DNA of 64,000 nucleotides from Rhodoferax sp. (lineage in GTDB: Bacteria > Pseudomonadota > Gammaproteobacteria > Burkholderiales > Burkholderiaceae_C). The notes under the pieces were generated by a model. The model had not been told where the DNA came from. It saw only the letters and a list, made by a program, of their open reading frames with translations, and did not search any database. The translations under genes and the position numbers were made by a program. The first letter of the stretch is position 1. Each line of letters starts with the position of its first letter. The stretch spans positions 62,001 through 126,000 of the forward strand of contig NZ_JADMJN010000009.1 in assembly GCF_018780565.1 (NCBI RefSeq), given 5' to 3'. This document shows positions 48,789-59,868 of the stretch, in pieces.

Positions 48789-48917
48789 TTAACGTTTGCT
48801 GGCGTCAGAAGGCTCGTCACCACTTTTGACGCTAGGTGCGGCTGAGCCACTGGAGGAAATAGCCAAAGCACCAAAGATGACCACTGCGACCACCAGGAAA
48901 TTCAAAACAACCAGCAT
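48789..48917 (-). CDS. Small membrane protein of 42 residues
   Basis: The open frame from ATG 48917 to TAA 48789 encodes a 42-residue protein. It has one hydrophobic segment, MLVVLNFLVVAVVIFGALAI, followed by a serine-rich, charged tail ending in SDASKR. GGAG lies 6 bases before the start, so translation is well supported. I do not recognise a family. It lies upstream of the diguanylate cyclase on the same strand, separated by about 258 bases in which I see no feature. Confidence 0.6.
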   Translation of the reverse strand: MLVVLNFLVVAVVIFGALAISSSGSAAPSVKSGDEPSDASKR

Positions 48918-49051
48918 AACGTTCTCCAAACATCAAGTTCATTGAGGGCGTTGCGGTTATCGCATCTACCCCAGCGCAACGTGAGAAGGATAGTAATCAG
49001 AGATGGGTTTGTGCGGTAAATCTGCGAACGGGTTTGTGTGACAAATTCCCG

Positions 49052-52000
49052 CTATCCCCCGAATCCGCCGCCACCCGGGGTCCATATCTCAAAGACATCG
49101 CCTGGTTGCATCTCGGTTTGGCCGATGTGCCCCAGTTCTTCCTGCCTTCCATCCGCGCGCAGCACCCGGTTGATGCCCACCTGCCCCGGCTGTCCACCGG
49201 CCATGCCAAAAGCGCCATGCAGGCGGCCATTGGAGAGGATGCTGGCGGTCATGGGTTCCAGAAATTTCACGCGTCGGACACCACCATTGCCGCCGTGCCA
49301 GTGGCCCGCGCCCCCTGAGCCAGCGCGGATTTCATAACTTTCCAGGCGCACCGGGAAACGGAACTCAAAAACTTCCGGATCGGTCAGGCGTGAATTGGTC
49401 ATGTGGGTCTGCACCAGGTCTGTGCCGTCAAAGCCATCGCCTGCGCCCGAACCACCCGAGATGGTCTCGTAGTACTGGTAATGGGCGTTGCCGAAGGTGA
49501 AGTTGTTCATGGTGCACTGGCTGGCCGCCATCACGCCCAGCGCGCCATACAGCGCATTGGTGATGCAGCTGGAGGTTTCCACGTTGCCCGCCACCACCGA
49601 GGCCGGTGGATTCGGGTTCAGCATGGAACCCGCCGGGATGATGACCTGCAGCGGCTTGAGGCAACCCGCGTTGAGCGGGATGTCGTCATCGACCAGTGTG
49701 CGAAACACATACAGCACCGCCGCCATGCACACGGCGGTTGGCGCGTTGAAATTGTTGGTCTGCTGCGGCGAGGTGCCCGTGAAGTCAATCACCGCGCTGC
49801 GTGCTGCGGCATTCACCCTGACGGCCACGCTGATCTGCGCGCCATTGTCCAGCGGCAGCGTGAAGGCACCATCCTTCAGGCGCGTGATGACGCGGCGCAC
49901 CGACTCTTCGGCATTGTCCTGCACATGGCGCATATAGGCCTGCACCACATCCAGGCCAAAGTGCGCCACCATCTTGCGCAACTCCTGCACACCTTTTTCA
50001 TTGGCTGCAATCTGCGCCTTGAGATCGGCCATGTTTTGCTGCGGATTGCGCGAAGGGTACTCACCGCTTTTGAGCAGCGCGACCATTTCGGCTTCGCGCA
50101 ATACACCGCGCGCCACCAGCTTGAAGTTGTTGATCTGCACGCCCTCCTCCTCAATCCGGGTGGAGAACGGCGGCATGGAGCCTGGCGTGGTGCCCCCCAC
50201 ATCGGCATGGTGACCACGGGAACCGACATAGAACATCGCCCCTGCGGGCGCGCTCAGGGTCTGCGCGTCGAGGTACACCGGCGTGATGACCGTGATGTCG
50301 GGCAAATGGGTGCCGCCGTGGTAGGGGTCATTGAGCACGTACACATCGCCGGGCTGCATGGTGGCAGCGTTCTCGCGCACCACGGTCTTGATGCTCTCAC
50401 CCATGGAACCCAGGTGCACCGGCATGTGAGGCGCATTGGCAATCAGGTTACCCGCCGCATCGAACAGCGCGCAGCTGAAGTCCAGCCGCTCCTTGATGTT
50501 GACCGAGTAAGCGGTGTTCTGCAGCTGCAAACCCATCTGTTCCGCAATGTTCATGAACAGGTTGTTGAACACCTCCAGCAACACCGGGTCCACGCTGGTG
50601 CCAACTGCGAATTTGATAGCACGAGGAATCCGTCTGACGAGGGCCAGGTGGTCATAAACCGTCACACTGGCTTCCCAGCCCGGCTCCACCACCGTGGTGG
50701 CGTTTTTCTCGGCGATGATGGCCGGGCCGGGAATGAGGTCGCCCGGCTGCAGGTCTTCGCGGGCTACCAGTGCAGCTTGCACCCACTGGCCGCCCGAATA
50801 CATGCGCACCATTTCGCGTACAGCGCCACTGGCTTGCAGGTCGCGCGGCATGTGCAGGGTATGGCGAGGCTCGGCCGGGGCATCGCCCGCAATCACAGCC
50901 TCTACCGATACCGCCTCCACAATCAGGGCCTTGCCCTGCATCAGGAAGGCAAATCGCTGCTTGTAGACGGCCTCAAAACCGGCCTCGATCTGTGCCACAA
51001 CATCCAGCGCTGCGCCCCGGTTACTTGGAAAACGCACCATCAGCGCCGCATCACTGCCCTCGTAGCGCAGATGGACGCGCAGATGCGTGGTGATGACACC
51101 GGCACTGACCTGCTGGCGCGTCAACTCTTCTTCAGCCGCTTTCGCCAGGCTATCGAGTTGGGCCGAGATGCGAGAAATGGCATCGGACCTGAGTTTGAGC
51201 TCCACCGCCTGCTCGCGGATCACGCTCTGGTCGGCCAGCCCCATGCCGTAGGCGGAGAGAACACCGGCCAGCGGGTGCACAAACACCCGCGTCATGCCCA
51301 GCGCATCGGCCACAAGGCAGGCATGCTGCCCGCCCGCGCCGCCAAAGCATTGCAGGGTGTAGCGCGTGACGTCATAGCCCCGTGCCACCGAAATCTTCTT
51401 GATCGCATTGGCCATCTGCTGCACGGCGATGTCAATGAAACCTTCCGCCACTTCCTCTGCCGCACGGCCGGTCTGGCTGGCGAGCTCGCCGAACTTGGCC
51501 TGCACCACCTCCAGACTCAGCGCCTCATCCGCACCGGGGCCAAACACTTTGGGAAAGTAACGCGGCTGGATTTTTCCCAGCATCACATTGGCATCGGTCA
51601 CGGCCAGCGGACCACCACGGCGGTAACTGGCAGGCCCGGGGTTGGCGCCGGCGCTCTGCGGCCCAACGCGAAAGCGGGAGCCGTCAAACGCCAGAAGCGA
51701 GCCGCCGCCTGCGGCCACGGTGTGGATGCTCATCATCGGCGCCCGCATGCGCACACCGGCTACCTGGGTTTCGAACTCGCGCTCGAACTCGCCGGCGTAA
51801 TGCGACACGTCGGTGGAGGTACCGCCCATGTCAAAACCAATCACCTTGTCGATACCGGCAATCGCCGCCGTGCGGGCCATACCCACAATGCCACCGGCCG
51901 GGCCGCTCAAAATAGCGTCCTTGCCCTGAAATACGTGCGCATCGGTCAAGCCACCGCTGGATTGCATGAAAAACAGTTTCACACCTGGCATCTCCAGCGC

Positions 52001-52690
52001 CACTTGCTCGACATAGCGCCGCAAAATCGGCGACAGATAGGCATCGACCACCGTAGTGTCGCCCCGGCTGACGAACTTCATCATGGGGCTGGTTTCGTGC
52101 GAAGTGCTGATCTGCGTGAAACCCACTTCAGCGGCGATGCGTTTGGCGGCCAGCTCATGCGCGGTGTAGCGGTACCCGTGCATGAAGACAATAGCAACAC
52201 TGCGCAGCCCTCGTGCATATTGATTAAGAAGCTCCTCTTTCAATAGCAATTCATTGAGCGACTGAATTACATCACCATGCGCACCCACACGCTCCTGCGC
52301 CTCCACCACGGCGCTGTACAGCAACTCGGGCAGCTGGATGTGGCGGTCAAAAATACGTGGACGGTTTTGATAGGCAATGCGCAAGGCGTCGCGGAATCCA
52401 CGCGTGGTCACCAACAGCGTCGGCTCACCCTTGCGCTCCAGCAGGGCATTGGTAGCCACCGTGGTGCCCATCTTCACGCAAGCCACCTGCTCCGGGGTTA
52501 CGGGCTGGTTTGCCTTCAGACCCAGCAGATGGCGTATGCCAGCCACGGCCGCGTCTTTGTATTGTTCGGGGTTTTCGCTCAGCAGCTTGTGCGTGACCAG
52601 GCTGCCGTCCGGGCGCTTGCCCACCACATCGGTGAATGTGCCGCCCCGGTCAATCCAGAACTGCCAACGGCGAGGATGCAATGCAGTCAT
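49052..52690 (-). CDS. Fused hydantoinase A/B (5-oxoprolinase-type) protein
   Basis: This 1212-residue protein joins HyuA (residues 1 to about 690, starting [14 protein letters not shown] with the ATP-binding motif) and HyuB (about 700-1212, with [21 protein letters not shown] and a C-terminal GGGGFGG). This is the layout of ATP-dependent 5-oxoprolinase, which opens pyroglutamate to glutamate; a hydantoinase activity is also possible. ATG 52690 has GGAG 8 bases upstream; the frame extends further but only into non-similar sequence. Two copies of the 40-nt repeat lie inside it (50604 and 52208). Confidence 0.88.
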   Translation of the reverse strand: MTALHPRRWQFWIDRGGTFTDVVGKRPDGSLVTHKLLSENPEQYKDAAVAGIRHLLGLKANQPVTPEQVACVKMGTTVATNALLERKGEPTLLVTTRGFRDALRIAYQNRPRIFDRHIQLPELLYSAVVEAQERVGAHGDVIQSLNELLLKEELLNQYARGLRSVAIVFMHGYRYTAHELAAKRIAAEVGFTQISTSHETSPMMKFVSRGDTTVVDAYLSPILRRYVEQVALEMPGVKLFFMQSSGGLTDAHVFQGKDAILSGPAGGIVGMARTAAIAGIDKVIGFDMGGTSTDVSHYAGEFEREFETQVAGVRMRAPMMSIHTVAAGGGSLLAFDGSRFRVGPQSAGANPGPASYRRGGPLAVTDANVMLGKIQPRYFPKVFGPGADEALSLEVVQAKFGELASQTGRAAEEVAEGFIDIAVQQMANAIKKISVARGYDVTRYTLQCFGGAGGQHACLVADALGMTRVFVHPLAGVLSAYGMGLADQSVIREQAVELKLRSDAISRISAQLDSLAKAAEEELTRQQVSAGVITTHLRVHLRYEGSDAALMVRFPSNRGAALDVVAQIEAGFEAVYKQRFAFLMQGKALIVEAVSVEAVIAGDAPAEPRHTLHMPRDLQASGAVREMVRMYSGGQWVQAALVAREDLQPGDLIPGPAIIAEKNATTVVEPGWEASVTVYDHLALVRRIPRAIKFAVGTSVDPVLLEVFNNLFMNIAEQMGLQLQNTAYSVNIKERLDFSCALFDAAGNLIANAPHMPVHLGSMGESIKTVVRENAATMQPGDVYVLNDPYHGGTHLPDITVITPVYLDAQTLSAPAGAMFYVGSRGHHADVGGTTPGSMPPFSTRIEEEGVQINNFKLVARGVLREAEMVALLKSGEYPSRNPQQNMADLKAQIAANEKGVQELRKMVAHFGLDVVQAYMRHVQDNAEESVRRVITRLKDGAFTLPLDNGAQISVAVRVNAAARSAVIDFTGTSPQQTNNFNAPTAVCMAAVLYVFRTLVDDDIPLNAGCLKPLQVIIPAGSMLNPNPPASVVAGNVETSSCITNALYGALGVMAASQCTMNNFTFGNAHYQYYETISGGSGAGDGFDGTDLVQTHMTNSRLTDPEVFEFRFPVRLESYEIRAGSGGAGHWHGGNGGVRRVKFLEPMTASILSNGRLHGAFGMAGGQPGQVGINRVLRADGRQEELGHIGQTEMQPGDVFEIWTPGGGGFGG
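50604..50643 (+). repeat. Dispersed 40-nt repeat, copy 4 (inside hyuAB, antisense)
   Basis: The core is ACTGC, 7 bases, ATAGC, 18 bases, GAGGG. The first five bases have drifted from GCTAY, but the ATAGC-18-GAGGG geometry is exact. It is antisense to the oxoprolinase gene. Confidence 0.6.
52208..52247 (-). repeat. Dispersed 40-nt repeat, copy 5 (inside hyuAB, inverted)
   Basis: On the plus strand it reads CCCTC, 18 bases, GCTCC, 7 bases, ATAGC, the exact reverse complement layout of the other copies. It is therefore in sense orientation relative to the oxoprolinase gene. Confidence 0.6.
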
Positions 52691-52814
52691 ACAGATAGCT
52701 CCAATGTGCAAGGAATGCGATGCCTCAAGCCAGGGACACCACAGAACCGGCTTTGCCGGGCTGTCGGTGTCGCCCCCTTGAGGGGGAGGCGGCGCCAGCC
52801 GCTTCGGGGGTGTT

Positions 52815-53366
52815 TCATAAAGACGCAGCCGAACGGGCGGCCTGGTCGTAAATGCCTGACAGCAGGCGCAGCAGACGGGCCAGCTCGCCAATATCGCGGT
52901 TCAGCGCGTCATCGGCGTTCAGGGCGTTGATCAGGCAGGACTCGCGGATCTCGCGGTAGCGCGCCACATACTGGCGGCCCAGCTCGGTGGAGGCGTAAGT
53001 CACCTCTTTGCCATTCTTGCGCGATGCCACCACGCCAATGTTTTGCAGCTTCTTGAGCGCGTAATTGATAAGGTGGGTGTCTTCCACATTCATGATGAAG
53101 CAGATGTCGGCTAGCCGCTTGTCTCGGGCGCGGTGTGTCACATGATGCAGCACCAGCACGTCCAGGGGTGTCAAATCTTTGAGGCCGGCAGCACTCATGC
53201 AGTGCGCGATCCAGCGGTGAAAAGCGTTGCCGGCCACGATCAGGCCGAACTCGAACTCGCTCATCTCGGCGCTGCGCGGTGACACCAGGTGCGCCGACGA
53301 CACGATGGGCGGCGCCTCGGGAGGCTGTGCCGCGTCCGGTGACTTGGCTGGAGACTTTTTGCTCAT
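52815..53366 (-). CDS. MarR-like winged-helix transcriptional regulator
   Basis: This 183-residue protein has a winged-helix domain at about residues 60-150 ([28 protein letters not shown] is the helix region, then [30 protein letters not shown] as wing). The first 35 residues are polar and probably disordered. I start at ATG 53366 ([10 protein letters not shown]); the upstream frame covers the operator region. It lies between the oxoprolinase gene (same strand) and the divergent TRAP operon, so it probably controls both. Confidence 0.82.
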   Translation of the reverse strand: MSKKSPAKSPDAAQPPEAPPIVSSAHLVSPRSAEMSEFEFGLIVAGNAFHRWIAHCMSAAGLKDLTPLDVLVLHHVTHRARDKRLADICFIMNVEDTHLINYALKKLQNIGVVASRKNGKEVTYASTELGRQYVARYREIRESCLINALNADDALNRDIGELARLLRLLSGIYDQAARSAASL

Positions 53367-53421
53367 GAACTGACCCCCGATTGGCATCCAGATTGAATGA
53401 AGCGGATTGTAGGTAGTTAGA

Positions 53422-53448
53422 CAACAAATTATCAACAATTTGTTGACA
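53422..53448. promoter_or_regulatory. Inverted-repeat operator overlapping a -35 element
   Basis: CAACAAATT (53422-53430) is mirrored by AATTTGTTG (53437-53445), and a second CAACAA (53433-53438) with TTGTTG forms a tighter 13-bp palindrome. TTGACA at 53443-53448 is a perfect -35 box for the TRAP operon. A MarR-type repressor bound here would block that promoter. It lies in the divergent gap between the regulator and TRAP genes. Confidence 0.65.
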
Positions 53449-53532
53449 TTTAGGGTAAACACCGATCATGAGGCGCACAATCGGCCTTACATTCAAGCAT
53501 CAATCTTGCCTTTCAACACCACTGGAGCTCTC

Positions 53533-54519
53533 ATGAAACGACGTCTGTTTGCATTGACCACTACCGCAACTGCGCTGGGCTTGGCGCTGGGCGCCGCTAC
53601 CGTCTCAGCCCAAACCAAATGGGATCTGCCAGCCGCCTACCCGGCGAGCAACTTCCACACCGAGAACATCACCCAATTCGCCAAAGACGTGGACGCAGCC
53701 ACGGGCGGCAAGCTCAAGATCACGGTGCACGCCAACGCGTCACTGTTCAAGGCGCCCGAAATCAAGCGCGCGGTCCAGGGCGGACAAGCCCAGATCGGTG
53801 AAATCCTGTTGGTGAATTTTGAAAACGAAAATCCGATTTTTGGCGCTGATGGAATTCCCTTCCTGGCCTCCAGTTTTGCAGACAGCAAAAAGCTCTACGC
53901 CGCCCAGAAACCGGTACTGGAAAAAATATTGGGCGCACAGGGCATGAAGCTCCTGTATGCCGTGGCATGGCCACCGCAGGGCCTGTACGTCAAGAAGGAA
54001 ATCACATCCGTAGCAGACATGCGTGGCGTGAAATGGCGCGCCTACAGTCCGGCCACCGCCAAGATGGCAGAGTTGATGGGTGCCCAGCCCGTCACCATAC
54101 AGGCGGCCGAAGTCAGCCAAGCCTTTGCCACTGGCGTGGTGGAAAGCATGATGAGCTCAGGCGCCACTGGCTACGACAGCAAGATTTATGAATCGGTGAA
54201 GTACTGGTACGACACCAAAGCCTGGTTGCCAAAGAACGCGGTCATCGTCAACCTGAAGGCCTTCAATGCCCTCGACGCTGCAACTCAGACAGCCCTGGTG
54301 AAAGCAGCGGGCGAAGCCGAAACACGCGGGTGGAAATCCAGCGATGAAAAGAACGAGTGGTACAAGGCCGAGCTCAGCAAGAAAGGCATGAAAATCATGC
54401 AGCCATCGCCCAAGCTGACTGCGGACATGAAACAGGTGGGCGGCATCATGCTGGCTGACTGGGAGAAAAAGGCCGGCCCTGACGGACAGGCCGTGATCAG
54501 CGCCTACCGCAAAAAGTAA
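53533..54519 (+). CDS. TRAP transporter solute-binding protein (DctP type)
   Basis: This 328-residue protein has a signal peptide (residues 1-26, ending VSAQ) and the DctP fold with ASLFKAPEIKRAVQGGQAQIG and MRGVKWRAY, where the carboxylate-binding arginine lies. It delivers an organic acid to the membrane subunits. Given the oxoprolinase gene nearby, 5-oxoproline or a related cyclic amide acid is a candidate ligand. ATG 53533 follows a GGAG site. Confidence 0.88.
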   Translation: MKRRLFALTTTATALGLALGAATVSAQTKWDLPAAYPASNFHTENITQFAKDVDAATGGKLKITVHANASLFKAPEIKRAVQGGQAQIGEILLVNFENENPIFGADGIPFLASSFADSKKLYAAQKPVLEKILGAQGMKLLYAVAWPPQGLYVKKEITSVADMRGVKWRAYSPATAKMAELMGAQPVTIQAAEVSQAFATGVVESMMSSGATGYDSKIYESVKYWYDTKAWLPKNAVIVNLKAFNALDAATQTALVKAAGEAETRGWKSSDEKNEWYKAELSKKGMKIMQPSPKLTADMKQVGGIMLADWEKKAGPDGQAVISAYRKK

Positions 54520-55047
54520 GTGAGCAAGCCCACCATGTTGCGAACAGGCCTGAACAAGCTGTATGACGCTGCGGCCTGGGCTGCGGCCCTCATGATGGTC
54601 GGCACGCTGCTGATGGTGGTGCTGGGTATGCTGGACCGCTACGTGCCTTTGAGCTTTCGTGGCACGGACATGTATGCCGGTTACTGCATGGCAGCAGCCG
54701 GCTTTCTGGCCCTGGCGCATACGCTCAAGAAGAATGAACACATCCGGGTCACGCTACTGCTCAATGCCGTATCAACAGGGGCCAAAAAGGGCCTGGAGTT
54801 GTGGAGCCTGAGCGCAGCCGTTCTGCTGTCGGGCCTGTTCTGCTTTTACAGCATGAAGCTGGCCTACCAGTCCTGGGATTTCAACGACATCTCTACCGGC
54901 AACGATGCCACACCGCTTTGGATTCCCCAAATCGGCATGGCTCTGGGCACTCTGGTTTTGCTGATCGCTTTCGTGGATGAACTGGTGCTGGAACTTCTTG
55001 GCCAGCGCGTCACCAGCGACAGCGACGAAGCCTTGCACAACGAATAG
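54520..55047 (+). CDS. TRAP transporter small permease (DctQ type)
   Basis: This 175-residue protein has four predicted membrane segments and the DctQ-type RYVPLSFRGTDMYAGYCM region. It starts at GTG 54520 directly after the DctP stop; ATG 54535 is an alternative start five codons on. DctM follows after 28 bases. It forms the membrane part of a sodium-driven TRAP system. Confidence 0.85.
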   Translation: MSKPTMLRTGLNKLYDAAAWAAALMMVGTLLMVVLGMLDRYVPLSFRGTDMYAGYCMAAAGFLALAHTLKKNEHIRVTLLLNAVSTGAKKGLELWSLSAAVLLSGLFCFYSMKLAYQSWDFNDISTGNDATPLWIPQIGMALGTLVLLIAFVDELVLELLGQRVTSDSDEALHNE

Positions 55048-55075
55048 CACTGCGCGCATAACAACAAGGATTCCC

Positions 55076-56371
55076 ATGAGTGAACTCGGTATTACCGCGC
55101 TGCTGATCGCCTCGCTGTTCCTGATCCTGGGCAGCGGCGTCTGGATCGGGCTCACGCTCACCGGCGTGGCCTGGATTGCCATGGAGCTGTTCTCCAGCCG
55201 GCCGGCCGGGGACGCCATGGCCGTCACCATCTGGGGCTCGTCTTCGAGCTGGACACTGACCGCCCTGCCCCTGTTCATCTGGATGGGCGAGATTTTGTTT
55301 CGCACCAAGCTGAGTGAGAGCATGTTCAAAGGCCTGGCGCCGTGGGTCAACTGGTTGCCAGGGCGCCTGCTGCACACCAATGTGATTGGCTGCACCATCT
55401 TTGCCGCCGTATCAGGCTCAAGCGCCGCCACCTGCGCCACCATTGGCAAAATGACCTTGCCGGAGCTGACCAAGCGCGGCTACCCGCAAGACCAGATCAT
55501 CGGCTCGCTCGCCGGTGCCGGCACGCTGGGCCTGTTGATCCCGCCCTCCATCATCATGATCGTGTATGGCGTCACCGCCGAGGTATCAATCTCGCAACTG
55601 TTCGTGGCCGGCGTGTTGCCGGGCCTGATACTGGCGTCGCTGTTCAGCGGCTACATCATCGTCTGGTCGCTGCTCAATCCGGGCAGGATTCCACCCGCCA
55701 CCGAGCATTTCACCTTTGTTCAAAGGCTTTATGAGTCACGTCACCTGATCCCGGTGGTGGGGTTGATCGGCGCGGTGCTGGGCAGCATCTATGCCGGTAT
55801 CGCCACTGCCACCGAGGCTGCCGCCGTGGGTGTGATCGGCTCGTTTGTGCTGTCCGCCCTGCAAGGGTCGCTCAACCGCGCCACTTTCAAGGACGCCCTG
55901 ATGGGTGCCACGCGGCTGTATTGCATGATCGCGCTGATTCTGGCCGGGGCCTCCTTCCTGACGCTCAGCATGGGCTACATCGGCCTGCCGCGCCATTTGG
56001 CCGAATACGTGACCTCGCTGGGCCTGAGCCCTTTCCTGTTGGTGCTGGTGCTGACAGTCTTCTACGTGGTGCTGGGCTGCTTCCTGGACGGCATCTCGAT
56101 GGTGGTGCTGACCATGGGCGTGATCCTGCCCACGGTGCAGGCCGCACACATTGACCTGATCTGGTTTGGTATTTTCATTGTGATCGTGGTCGAGATGGCG
56201 CAAATCACACCGCCCGTAGGCTTCAACCTGTTTGTGCTGCAAGGCATGACCAAAAAAGAAATTACCTACATTGCCCGCGTCACCCTGCCATTTTTCTTTT
56301 TGATGGGCGCCATGGTGCTGGCGCTGTGGTTCTTCCCGCAAATCGCCACCTGGCTGCCAGGCAAGATGTAG
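55076..56371 (+). CDS. TRAP transporter large permease (DctM type)
   Basis: This 431-residue protein has about twelve membrane segments with the DctM motifs [25 protein letters not shown] and [18 protein letters not shown]. It forms the transport channel with DctQ. ATG 55076 has AAGGA upstream; the open frame extends into dctQ without similarity. crcB follows 32 bases later. Confidence 0.9.
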   Translation: MSELGITALLIASLFLILGSGVWIGLTLTGVAWIAMELFSSRPAGDAMAVTIWGSSSSWTLTALPLFIWMGEILFRTKLSESMFKGLAPWVNWLPGRLLHTNVIGCTIFAAVSGSSAATCATIGKMTLPELTKRGYPQDQIIGSLAGAGTLGLLIPPSIIMIVYGVTAEVSISQLFVAGVLPGLILASLFSGYIIVWSLLNPGRIPPATEHFTFVQRLYESRHLIPVVGLIGAVLGSIYAGIATATEAAAVGVIGSFVLSALQGSLNRATFKDALMGATRLYCMIALILAGASFLTLSMGYIGLPRHLAEYVTSLGLSPFLLVLVLTVFYVVLGCFLDGISMVVLTMGVILPTVQAAHIDLIWFGIFIVIVVEMAQITPPVGFNLFVLQGMTKKEITYIARVTLPFFFLMGAMVLALWFFPQIATWLPGKM

Positions 56372-56403
56372 CCGGGCGCCACCGCCTTTATGATGGTGGC
56401 ACC

Positions 56404-56787
56404 ATGATCTCTGTACTTGCAATATGCATTGGCGCCAGCATCGGCGCACTGGCGCGCTGGGGCCTGGGGCTTTGGCTCAGCCCCGGTGCGCTCATTCCCC
56501 TGGGCACGCTCGCTGCCAACCTGATTGGCGGTTACCTGATTGGCATATGCGTCGCCGTATTCCAGGCGCTGCCGAATCTGGATCCAGTCTGGCGTCTGGC
56601 GCTGGTTACAGGCTTTCTAGGGGCTCTTACAACCTTCTCCAGCTTCTCAGCCGAGGTGGTCGGCATGCTGGGGCAGCAACGCTATGCACTGGCCCTGGGC
56701 ACTGCCGCCATGCACTTGTTTGGCTCACTGTTGCTGACGGTGGCAGGCATCAAGAGTGCCATGTTTTTTATAGCTAGCCACGCTTGA
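56404..56787 (+). CDS. crcB: Fluoride channel CrcB (Fluc)
   Basis: This 127-residue membrane protein has four hydrophobic helices and the family motifs [27 protein letters not shown] and [12 protein letters not shown]. It exports fluoride as a dimer. ATG 56404 lies inside a short gap after dctM. The last ten residues (about AMFFIASHA) and the stop are encoded by a copy of the 40-nt repeat. No fluoride riboswitch is seen upstream. Confidence 0.9.
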   Translation: MISVLAICIGASIGALARWGLGLWLSPGALIPLGTLAANLIGGYLIGICVAVFQALPNLDPVWRLALVTGFLGALTTFSSFSAEVVGMLGQQRYALALGTAAMHLFGSLLLTVAGIKSAMFFIASHA

Positions 56788-56797
56788 TTCATAAGGG
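56758..56797 (+). repeat. Dispersed 40-nt repeat, copy 6 (at the 3' end of crcB)
   Basis: The core is GCCAT, 7 bases, ATAGC, 18 bases, AAGGG, followed by CTAGCGGTC. It spans the last codons and stop of crcB and the region after it. The spacing equals that of the intergenic copy 2. Confidence 0.75.
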
Positions 56798-56825
56798 CTA
56801 GCGGTCTTTTTTATCCATAACCGAC

Positions 56826-57803
56826 TCAATACCCGCGATCCACCCTGCTATCGAGCGTGTCACGAATTTTTTCGAGCCGGTCGCGCCACGCACGTCGCTC
56901 ATCCGGTGGCAAGCCCTGCAAAACCAAAAATTTGGCCAAGACGGGGTCGTCCTCAGTCCAATAGTCATCCCGCACCCCGATCTCCAGTTCCGCCCCCAGG
57001 GCCGTGATGGTGGCGCCGCGCAAGGTCGTGTGAATGGTGCGCTTGTTGGCGTGCAGGGTAATGCGCCCATCGTCACAGAAGTCAATGAACCAGACCACCC
57101 GGCCCTTGTCATCGGTACTGACGTCGCTGAAACTCCCACTGAAGCCGGCCGCCTTGCGCCACATTTCAATCTGCACGGCCATGTCGACAGGTTCGCCGTC
57201 GCCCTGCGCCGCCAACTGCTTTGCCAGCGCGGCTTTGGCCGCCTCTTCTTCTTTGCGCACTTCCTCCGCGTGATCCTGCTGCAAACGAGTGGTGATTTTC
57301 TCTGCCCAGATATCTACGCGGTTGGCAAAACTCTGAAAACCTGCCGCCACCGGCACCGGCACCTGATCAATGGTCAGCACGGACACATGGCCGCCGGTCC
57401 GTTTGTTCACGGTGTTGGTCAATTCATCGGACGCAGTGAAGGTGATGGTGCAAAACCCGGTTGGAACTGGCGCGCTTTGCCCCTCGGCCTTGACAGATCC
57501 ACGCGCCACGTCAATCTGCAACCCCGCCGCAGGCAAAGTTGCATCCAGCGGCCCATGCTGCATCTTTTGCGCTCCACCAGCCAACGGCGTGCGGGCCAAT
57601 TGACAGGCTTCGGCATGCACCTTGATCTGCTTGGCAGACTGCTGCATCTCGACGAAAAATCCATTCGCCTCAAACCGGAGACACCCCGGCAATTCCACCA
57701 CCCGGGTTCGAAGCAGCCGCGCTTGTTGCTCCTGGTACACGTACCACGCAACGCCGAACGCGGCGACAACGCCCAAGATCAGGAATAAGGTTTGACTTTC
57801 CAT
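56826..57803 (-). CDS. Membrane-anchored protein of unknown function
   Basis: This 325-residue protein has one N-terminal membrane segment ([20 protein letters not shown]) followed by a soluble region. A charged, alanine-rich helix near residues 190-220 ([20 protein letters not shown]) may form a coiled coil. I recognise no known domain. ATG 57803 is chosen, with AAAGG about 10 bases upstream. It is convergent with crcB and reads the same way as the ligase gene upstream. Confidence 0.7.
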   Translation of the reverse strand: MESQTLFLILGVVAAFGVAWYVYQEQQARLLRTRVVELPGCLRFEANGFFVEMQQSAKQIKVHAEACQLARTPLAGGAQKMQHGPLDATLPAAGLQIDVARGSVKAEGQSAPVPTGFCTITFTASDELTNTVNKRTGGHVSVLTIDQVPVPVAAGFQSFANRVDIWAEKITTRLQQDHAEEVRKEEEAAKAALAKQLAAQGDGEPVDMAVQIEMWRKAAGFSGSFSDVSTDDKGRVVWFIDFCDDGRITLHANKRTIHTTLRGATITALGAELEIGVRDDYWTEDDPVLAKFLVLQGLPPDERRAWRDRLEKIRDTLDSRVDRGY

Positions 57804-57882
57804 GGGTCTGCAGCCTTTCAAAAGCTGTGATTATTCAACCATTTTCGAACGCGCCGTCATTGTTTTTACAACGATGCAGCCA

Positions 57883-59505
57883 TCAACTAAACACGCCCCC
57901 ATACTCCTTGCGCAAATCCGCCTTCTGCACCTTGCCGGTTCCGCCGACTGGCAGCGCGTCCAGGAACACCACATCGTCCGGCACCCACCACTTGGCGACG
58001 CGCTCGGTAAGGAAGGCCAGAATTTCTTCGCGCTCAACCGTTTGGCCCGGTTTGCGCACAATGAACAGCAGGGGACGCTCGTCCCATTTGGGATGCTTGA
58101 CACCGATAACGGCGGCGTTGGCCACGGCGGGGTGGCCCATGGCGGCGTTTTCCAGATCGATGGAGCTGATCCATTCACCGCCGGTCTTGATGACGTCTTT
58201 GGCCCGGTCCCGGATCTGCATGATGCCTGAAGGCTCGATGGTGGCAATGTCGCCGGTGGGAAACCAGCCATCCACCAGCGGTGAACTTTCACCCTTGTAG
58301 TAGCCGGTCAGAATCCAGTGCCCGCGCACCATCAGCTCACCTTGCGCGACACCATCGCGCGGCAAGGTGGCGCCGTTCTCGTCCACGATCTTGATCTCGA
58401 TGCCATAGACCGACTTGCCTTGTTTGGCGATGATGGCATGCTGCTCAGCGGCGGGCAAATTCATTTGCGTGGCGCTGATGCATCCGATGGTGGCAACAGC
58501 GGTGGTTTCGGTCATACCCCAGCCATGGCGGACTTCCACGTCGTAGTTGTCGGCAAACTTGGAGATCAGCGCAGCGGGCATGGCCGAACCGCCCACACCG
58601 GTGCGGCGCATGGTGGAGAAGCGCAAGCCGTTTTGCTCCACGTGCTGCAGCAAGGACAGCCAAATGGTGGGCACACCGGCGCTGACGGTTACCTTCTCGG
58701 CCTCCATCAGTTCATACAGGCTCGCACCGTCCAGACGGGGCCCTGGCAGAACCAGCTTGGCGCCACTCATGGGCGCCGCGTAGGGCAGGCACCAGGCGTT
58801 GATGTGGAACATGGGCACCACGGGCAGAATCGTTTCCTTGGGCGACAGCGACACGGAACCGGGCATGGAAGCTGACATGGCGCTCAGGACGATAGCCCGC
58901 TGTGAATACAGCACACCCTTGGGGTTGCCGGTGGTACCTGAGGTGTAGCACAGGGCTGCACCGCTACGCTCGTCAAACTGGGGCCAGACAAATTGCTCGC
59001 TATGCGGGGCAATGAGGTCTTCATAGCACAGCACATTGGCCACGCCCTCGATGACGGGCATGTTGGCAGCCTCGCTCATGCAGATCCAGGCATTGACCTT
59101 GGGGCAGTGCGCAGCCACAGCCTTGACCAGCGGGGCAAAGGTGCTGTCAAACAAAACCACACTGTCTTCGGCATGGTTGATGATGTAGATCAGTTGCTGT
59201 GGGTGCAACCGGGGGTTGCAGGTGTGCATGACCATGCCGCTACCCGACACGGCGTAGTAGGCCTCCAGGTGGCGGTGGTTGTTCCAGGCAATGGAGCCTA
59301 CGGCCTTGCCGGGCTCCAGGCCCAGCTGCTTGAGCGCATTGGCCAGCTTGCGGGCACGGGCTGCGCACTGGGCGTAGGTGTAGCGGAAAAGCGGGCCGTG
59401 GGTCTCGCGGGAAACGACTTCAACATCGCCGAACTGGGCAGCGCCATGTTCGATGACATCAGAAACAAGAAGGGGGCGGTCCATCATGAGGCCGGGTTGC
59501 AGCAT
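57883..59505 (-). CDS. Acyl-CoA ligase (AMP-binding), medium/long-chain type
   Basis: This 540-residue adenylate-forming enzyme has the loop [15 protein letters not shown], then [21 protein letters not shown] and the C-terminal [12 protein letters not shown] with the catalytic lysine. It resembles ligases for medium and long-chain or aromatic acids. It closes the AOR gene run on the same strand, 63 bases after the 99-residue gene, so it may activate acids made by the aldehyde oxidoreductase. Confidence 0.85.
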   Translation of the reverse strand: MLQPGLMMDRPLLVSDVIEHGAAQFGDVEVVSRETHGPLFRYTYAQCAARARKLANALKQLGLEPGKAVGSIAWNNHRHLEAYYAVSGSGMVMHTCNPRLHPQQLIYIINHAEDSVVLFDSTFAPLVKAVAAHCPKVNAWICMSEAANMPVIEGVANVLCYEDLIAPHSEQFVWPQFDERSGAALCYTSGTTGNPKGVLYSQRAIVLSAMSASMPGSVSLSPKETILPVVPMFHINAWCLPYAAPMSGAKLVLPGPRLDGASLYELMEAEKVTVSAGVPTIWLSLLQHVEQNGLRFSTMRRTGVGGSAMPAALISKFADNYDVEVRHGWGMTETTAVATIGCISATQMNLPAAEQHAIIAKQGKSVYGIEIKIVDENGATLPRDGVAQGELMVRGHWILTGYYKGESSPLVDGWFPTGDIATIEPSGIMQIRDRAKDVIKTGGEWISSIDLENAAMGHPAVANAAVIGVKHPKWDERPLLFIVRKPGQTVEREEILAFLTERVAKWWVPDDVVFLDALPVGGTGKVQKADLRKEYGGVFS

Positions 59506-59568
59506 AGGAAAAAAGTCTCCGAACTAAAGGTTGAAAATGAAATAGAAAATTGGACGGGGCGCGTGAAA

Positions 59569-59868
59569 TCAGCCGCCACCACGGTGCATATAGAGATCAA
59601 AACGCTTCATGAACAGGTAGCGCTGGGCGTCGTCCAGACCTTTGAAGCGAAAACTTACCAAGAGACGCGGGATGCTGGCCAGGGCAATGATCCGGGGCGC
59701 GGCAATTTGCCAACTCAGGGCCAGTTGCCCGGCACCGATTTGAACAGTGACCGCCTGTGCCACCAATTGATGGGGATGGTCGCCAATGGCGTTGGGCAGC
59801 CAGCGAAGCCACTCACGCTCGGTGCAACCCATTTCACGGTCAAAGTTGTCAGCGTAGAAGGCTTGCAT
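59569..59868 (-). CDS. Conserved-looking 99-residue protein of the AOR gene run
   Basis: This small protein begins MQAFYADNFDREMGCTEREW and ends in RGGG. I do not recognise a family. Its ATG follows immediately after the TGA of the MoaD-like gene, so it is translationally linked to it. The Gly-Gly-Gly end recalls the Gly-Gly tail of MoaD proteins, though no ubiquitin fold is evident. A role in cofactor insertion or assembly of the oxidoreductase is possible but unproved. Confidence 0.65.
   Translation of the reverse strand: MQAFYADNFDREMGCTEREWLRWLPNAIGDHPHQLVAQAVTVQIGAGQLALSWQIAAPRIIALASIPRLLVSFRFKGLDDAQRYLFMKRFDLYMHRGGG

Noticed and set aside
49403..52246. 947-codon open frame antisense to the oxoprolinase gene
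   Set aside because: It mirrors the codon pattern of a strongly supported gene on the other strand, has no family motif, and such frames are common in GC-rich coding DNA.
56372..56403. Fluoride riboswitch before crcB
   Set aside because: Only 32 bases separate dctM and crcB, too short for the riboswitch, and no matching pseudoknot sequence is seen.
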